The position numbers and the translations under genes are program-made. Under the pieces are notes generated by a model. The model made no database searches. It had not been told where the DNA came from and was given only the letters and a program-made list of their open reading frames with translations. A stretch of 64,000 nt of DNA from Sandaracinaceae bacterium. GTDB lineage: Bacteria; Myxococcota_A; Polyangia; Polyangiales; Houyiibacteriaceae. The stretch covers positions 248,001 through 312,000 of the forward strand of contig JACKEI010000006.1 in assembly GCA_020633075.1 (NCBI GenBank). The letters run 5' to 3'. Position 1 is the stretch's first letter; each line of letters opens with the position of its first letter. Positions 61,887 through 64,000 of the stretch are shown piece after piece.

Positions 61887-63205
61887 TTCTTTCGCTCACT
61901 CTTGCGGATCGCACGCGCGAGCTTGCGCGCGACCTCGTCGGGGTCGCAGGGGGTGACGACCACATCGGCCGCGCCTGCACGGAGCAGCTGAGAGAGCCGA
62001 TCCATGTCGCCCCTTGGGGCGTCGGTGAGGACCGGCACGCCGGCTCTGGAGAGAAGCTGCACCTCGGCGGCGGACATGCCGGGGGCGTAGACCGCGTTGG
62101 CCGGCGAGTTGTCGTGCGGCCTCAGGTACAGGCCATTGGCGGCGAGGGCGAGCGAGAGCGCGTCGTCCACGGGGCCGATGTACGCGACGTCGAGCCCGCC
62201 CGTCGAACCATGGCCGGGGATGACCACGTCTTCCGTGGAGGCGATGGTCGGAGCGTGCGTCGAGACGGGGGCCTTCGACACCATGCGCGCGGCGCGCCCC
62301 AGCAGGCGACCACCCTGCGTGGAGCCGTGGCGCTCGGGTGCGGCGGGGTCCACCACGACGAGGGCGTCCCGCACGCTCTGGGCCGACGGACGGGCCTCCG
62401 GGGTCTTGTCCAGCATGCGCAGGATCAGGTCGTCCAGCGCACCCGGCACCGCGACGTCGGGGTAGGCGTCGCGGATGGGCGTGGGAGCGACGAAGAGGTG
62501 TCGCGAGATCAGGATGGCCGTGTCGCCGGAGAACGGAGGGTTCGCCGTGAGCATCTCGTAGAGGATGCAGCCGAGGGCGTACACGTCCGTGGCGGGAGTC
62601 ACCTCGATGCCGCGCGCCTGCTCCGGCGACATGTAGTCCGGAGTGCCCGTGACGACGCCTTCGCGGGTGAGTCGCCCCATGTCGCCCTGGTCGGCCATGA
62701 ACGCGAGCCCGAAGTCCACCACCACGACGCGCTCTTCGCCGTCGGCCTTGCGCTCGATCATGATGTTCTCGGGCTTGAGGTCCCGATGGACGAGCCCGAT
62801 GCGCGCCGCCGCGGCGAGGACGTCCGCCACCTGACGCGCGTAGCGGAGCGCGCGCGGGACGGCCAAGGGCGGGAGGTCGAGGTCCACCGACGCGCGCAGC
62901 GTCTGCCCCTCCAGCAGCTCCATCGCCATGTAGAGCGAACCCTGGTGCTCGCCGAAGTCGTAGATCTCGACGGCGTTCGGGTGACGCAGCGCCGAGGCCA
63001 CGCGCGCCTCACGCTCGAAGCGCGAGCGCGCCCCCTTGCGAGCGGCGTGCTCCGGCAGAATCACCTTGAGGGCGACGTCCCGACGCAGCTGCGTCTGCGT
63101 GGCCAGGTACACGGCCCCCATGCCCCCCTCGCCCAGCAGCCGCTTGATCTCGAAGCGCTCCGCGACGACGTCGCCGGGCTTGAACTGGCCAGCTGCCCCG
63201 CTCAC
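61883..63205 (-). CDS. Ser/Thr protein kinase with receiver-like C-terminal domain
   Basis: 440 residues. Kinase domain (16-270): GEGGMGAVYLA, VALKVI, HRDLKPENIM, DFGLA and SPEQARGIEVTPATDVYALG, all active-site residues present. The last ~100 residues (GLDVAYIGPVDDALSLALAANG, AEVQLLSRAGVPVLTDAPRGD, AADVVVTPCDPDEVARKLARAI) have the alternating beta-alpha order of a receiver domain with its phospho-acceptor position apparently lost. No membrane helix, so cytosolic. The start overlaps the cyclase stop by 4 nt; the stop overlaps the LysM-FecR start by 4 nt. Its name as receiver-like rests on fold pattern only. Confidence 0.9.
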   Translation of the reverse strand: MSGAAGQFKPGDVVAERFEIKRLLGEGGMGAVYLATQTQLRRDVALKVILPEHAARKGARSRFEREARVASALRHPNAVEIYDFGEHQGSLYMAMELLEGQTLRASVDLDLPPLAVPRALRYARQVADVLAAAARIGLVHRDLKPENIMIERKADGEERVVVVDFGLAFMADQGDMGRLTREGVVTGTPDYMSPEQARGIEVTPATDVYALGCILYEMLTANPPFSGDTAILISRHLFVAPTPIRDAYPDVAVPGALDDLILRMLDKTPEARPSAQSVRDALVVVDPAAPERHGSTQGGRLLGRAARMVSKAPVSTHAPTIASTEDVVIPGHGSTGGLDVAYIGPVDDALSLALAANGLYLRPHDNSPANAVYAPGMSAAEVQLLSRAGVPVLTDAPRGDMDRLSQLLRAGAADVVVTPCDPDEVARKLARAIRKSERKK

Positions 63206-64000
63206 AGGCGCACCTCGTAGACGTGGACCGGCTCGGCGCGGCCGGTCATGGCGCGGTCACCGAGGTCCGCGAAGTCGTAGCCCCCGTCCGACAGGTTCTT
63301 GGTCGCTTGCGTCACCAGGATCTGGGACGGTCGGGCGATGGCCTCGAGCCGCGCCGCGACGTTCACGGTGTCGCCGATGGCGGTGTACTCCATGCGGCTC
63401 TCGGAGCCGATGTTGCCCACGATGGCGGGGCCCGAGTTCACACCGATTGCGAGCTCGATGCGCACACCGTACTTCGTGAACCAGCCCTCGTTGGCGACCT
63501 CGACGAAGCGCAGCATGTCCTCGGCGGCCGCGAGGGCACGGTCGGCGTGGTCCTCGGCGGGCGTGGCGGCCCCCCACACGGCCATCACGCAGTCGCCGAT
63601 GAACTTGTCGATGGTGCCGCCGTGGCGGAAGACCACCTCGGTCAGCACGGTGAAGAGCTCGTTCAAGAGCCCGACGATCTGCTCCGCGCCGAGCCGGTCG
63701 GTGAGGGGCGTGAAGGCCACGACGTCGGCGAAGAGCACCGACACCTCGCGACGCGAGCCACCGAGCTTCATGTCCTGCTCGCGCTTGACCACGCGGTCCA
63801 CGATCTCCGCTGGCAGGTAGCGCCCGAGGTCGCCGCGGATGGCCTCCTCACGACGAATGCGACGCTCGCTGGCCTGCAGGTCGGCCGCCGCGTTGCTCAT
63901 GACGTCACCCAGCACGCCGAACTCGTCGAGCGTGCGCAGCGTGACCCGCTTGTCCCAGCGACGGGCCGCCAGGTCCTCGGCGAACATTGACAGCTCCCGG
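63202..64000 (-). CDS. Class III adenylate/guanylate cyclase, N-terminus outside window
   Basis: At least 266 residues visible; the frame is open at the window edge (63987 has a Met, but translation continues upstream). A HAMP-like linker (LDEFGVLGDVMSNAAADLQASERRIRREE) precedes the cyclase domain: VLFADVVAFTPLTDRL with the first metal Asp, GTIDKFIGDCVMAVWGA with the second, and NVAARLEA with the transition-state Asn and Arg. It makes cAMP or cGMP; the usual substrate-selecting Lys/Asp pair could not be assigned with certainty. It heads a cyclase-kinase-FecR operon. Confidence 0.93.
   Translation of the reverse strand, partial: RELSMFAEDLAARRWDKRVTLRTLDEFGVLGDVMSNAAADLQASERRIRREEAIRGDLGRYLPAEIVDRVVKREQDMKLGGSRREVSVLFADVVAFTPLTDRLGAEQIVGLLNELFTVLTEVVFRHGGTIDKFIGDCVMAVWGAATPAEDHADRALAAAEDMLRFVEVANEGWFTKYGVRIELAIGVNSGPAIVGNIGSESRMEYTAIGDTVNVAARLEAIARPSQILVTQATKNLSDGGYDFADLGDRAMTGRAEPVHVYEVRL

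Overview
The window is GC-rich with tightly packed genes and many short gene overlaps (ATGA, TGATG, GTGA). It carries Hanks-type Ser/Thr kinases (one with a PEGA tail, one with a receiver-like tail), a LysM-FecR beta-barrel protein, a class III cyclase and an ECF sigma factor with a long Pro/Ala-rich extension. This combination is typical of Myxococcota, probably a Polyangiales/Sandaracinus-like lineage. That placement is inference from gene content; there is no rRNA gene in the window. No tRNA, CRISPR array, insertion sequence or prophage was found.

Layout. (a) 1-1920: end of an acyl-CoA synthetase gene and an aldehyde dehydrogenase. (b) 1980-4337: small secreted protein, GH84-type glycosidase, STAS-like protein. 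(c) 4418-6384: a visibly less GC-rich two-gene module, DUF5131 (Gp37/Gp68-like) plus three-Cys-motif partner TcmP. (d) 6458-16353, minus strand: a nine-gene catabolic operon (KshA-like Rieske oxygenase, P450, amidohydrolase, acetoacetate-decarboxylase-like, SDR, GMC oxidoreductase, aldehyde dehydrogenase, DapB-like, thioesterase) with a divergent LysR gene. (e) 17411-32855: the most interesting part, an inorganic-carbon/acyl-CoA region. It holds beta-carbonic anhydrase, an NhaR-like LysR, cysD-cysNC, a crotonyl-CoA carboxylase/reductase-like enzyme, the DabB-DabA bicarbonate uptake pair, a divergent PurK-like protein, a second NhaR-like LysR, a 41-codon ORF, a DUF35 protein and two thiolase-like proteins. 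(f) 32876-47591: small membrane protein, SUKH-like protein, DEDD exonuclease, large membrane protein, secreted repeat protein, DUF2914 lipoprotein, ECF sigma factor, several uncharacterised proteins, methyltransferase and glmS. (g) 47598-53389: two-component system; diiron protein, MerR regulator and ferredoxin reductase operon. (h) 53544-64000: epimerase, PEGA kinase, DUF1415, rhomboid, cobU, a signal-peptidase-like protein without catalytic residues, LysM-FecR protein, kinase and cyclase.

How the genes may work together. Three promoters in region (e), in front of cysD-cysNC-ccr-like, dabB-dabA-purK-like and orf41-DUF35-thiolase-thiolase, share TATTT(T/C)AC(A/G)GAAC. In each, the -35-like hexamer lies inside this motif and is exactly 17 nt from a weak -10. 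Two of them (23.3 kb and 29.55 kb) also share, at identical spacing, an upstream GTTCTG/GAACGA dyad with TTC-N9-GAA centred about 65 nt before the predicted start. This is the layout of LysR-activated promoters, and one of the two sites lies directly upstream of the divergent LysR gene. I infer a LysR regulon that couples bicarbonate accumulation to a CO2-using acyl-CoA reductase, a PurK-like ATP-grasp protein and an atypical thiolase/DUF35 complex. The PurK-like protein, the CysC-like tail of CysNC, both thiolases and the signal-peptidase homologue all lack residues normally needed for catalysis, so several apparently routine annotations here need caution.
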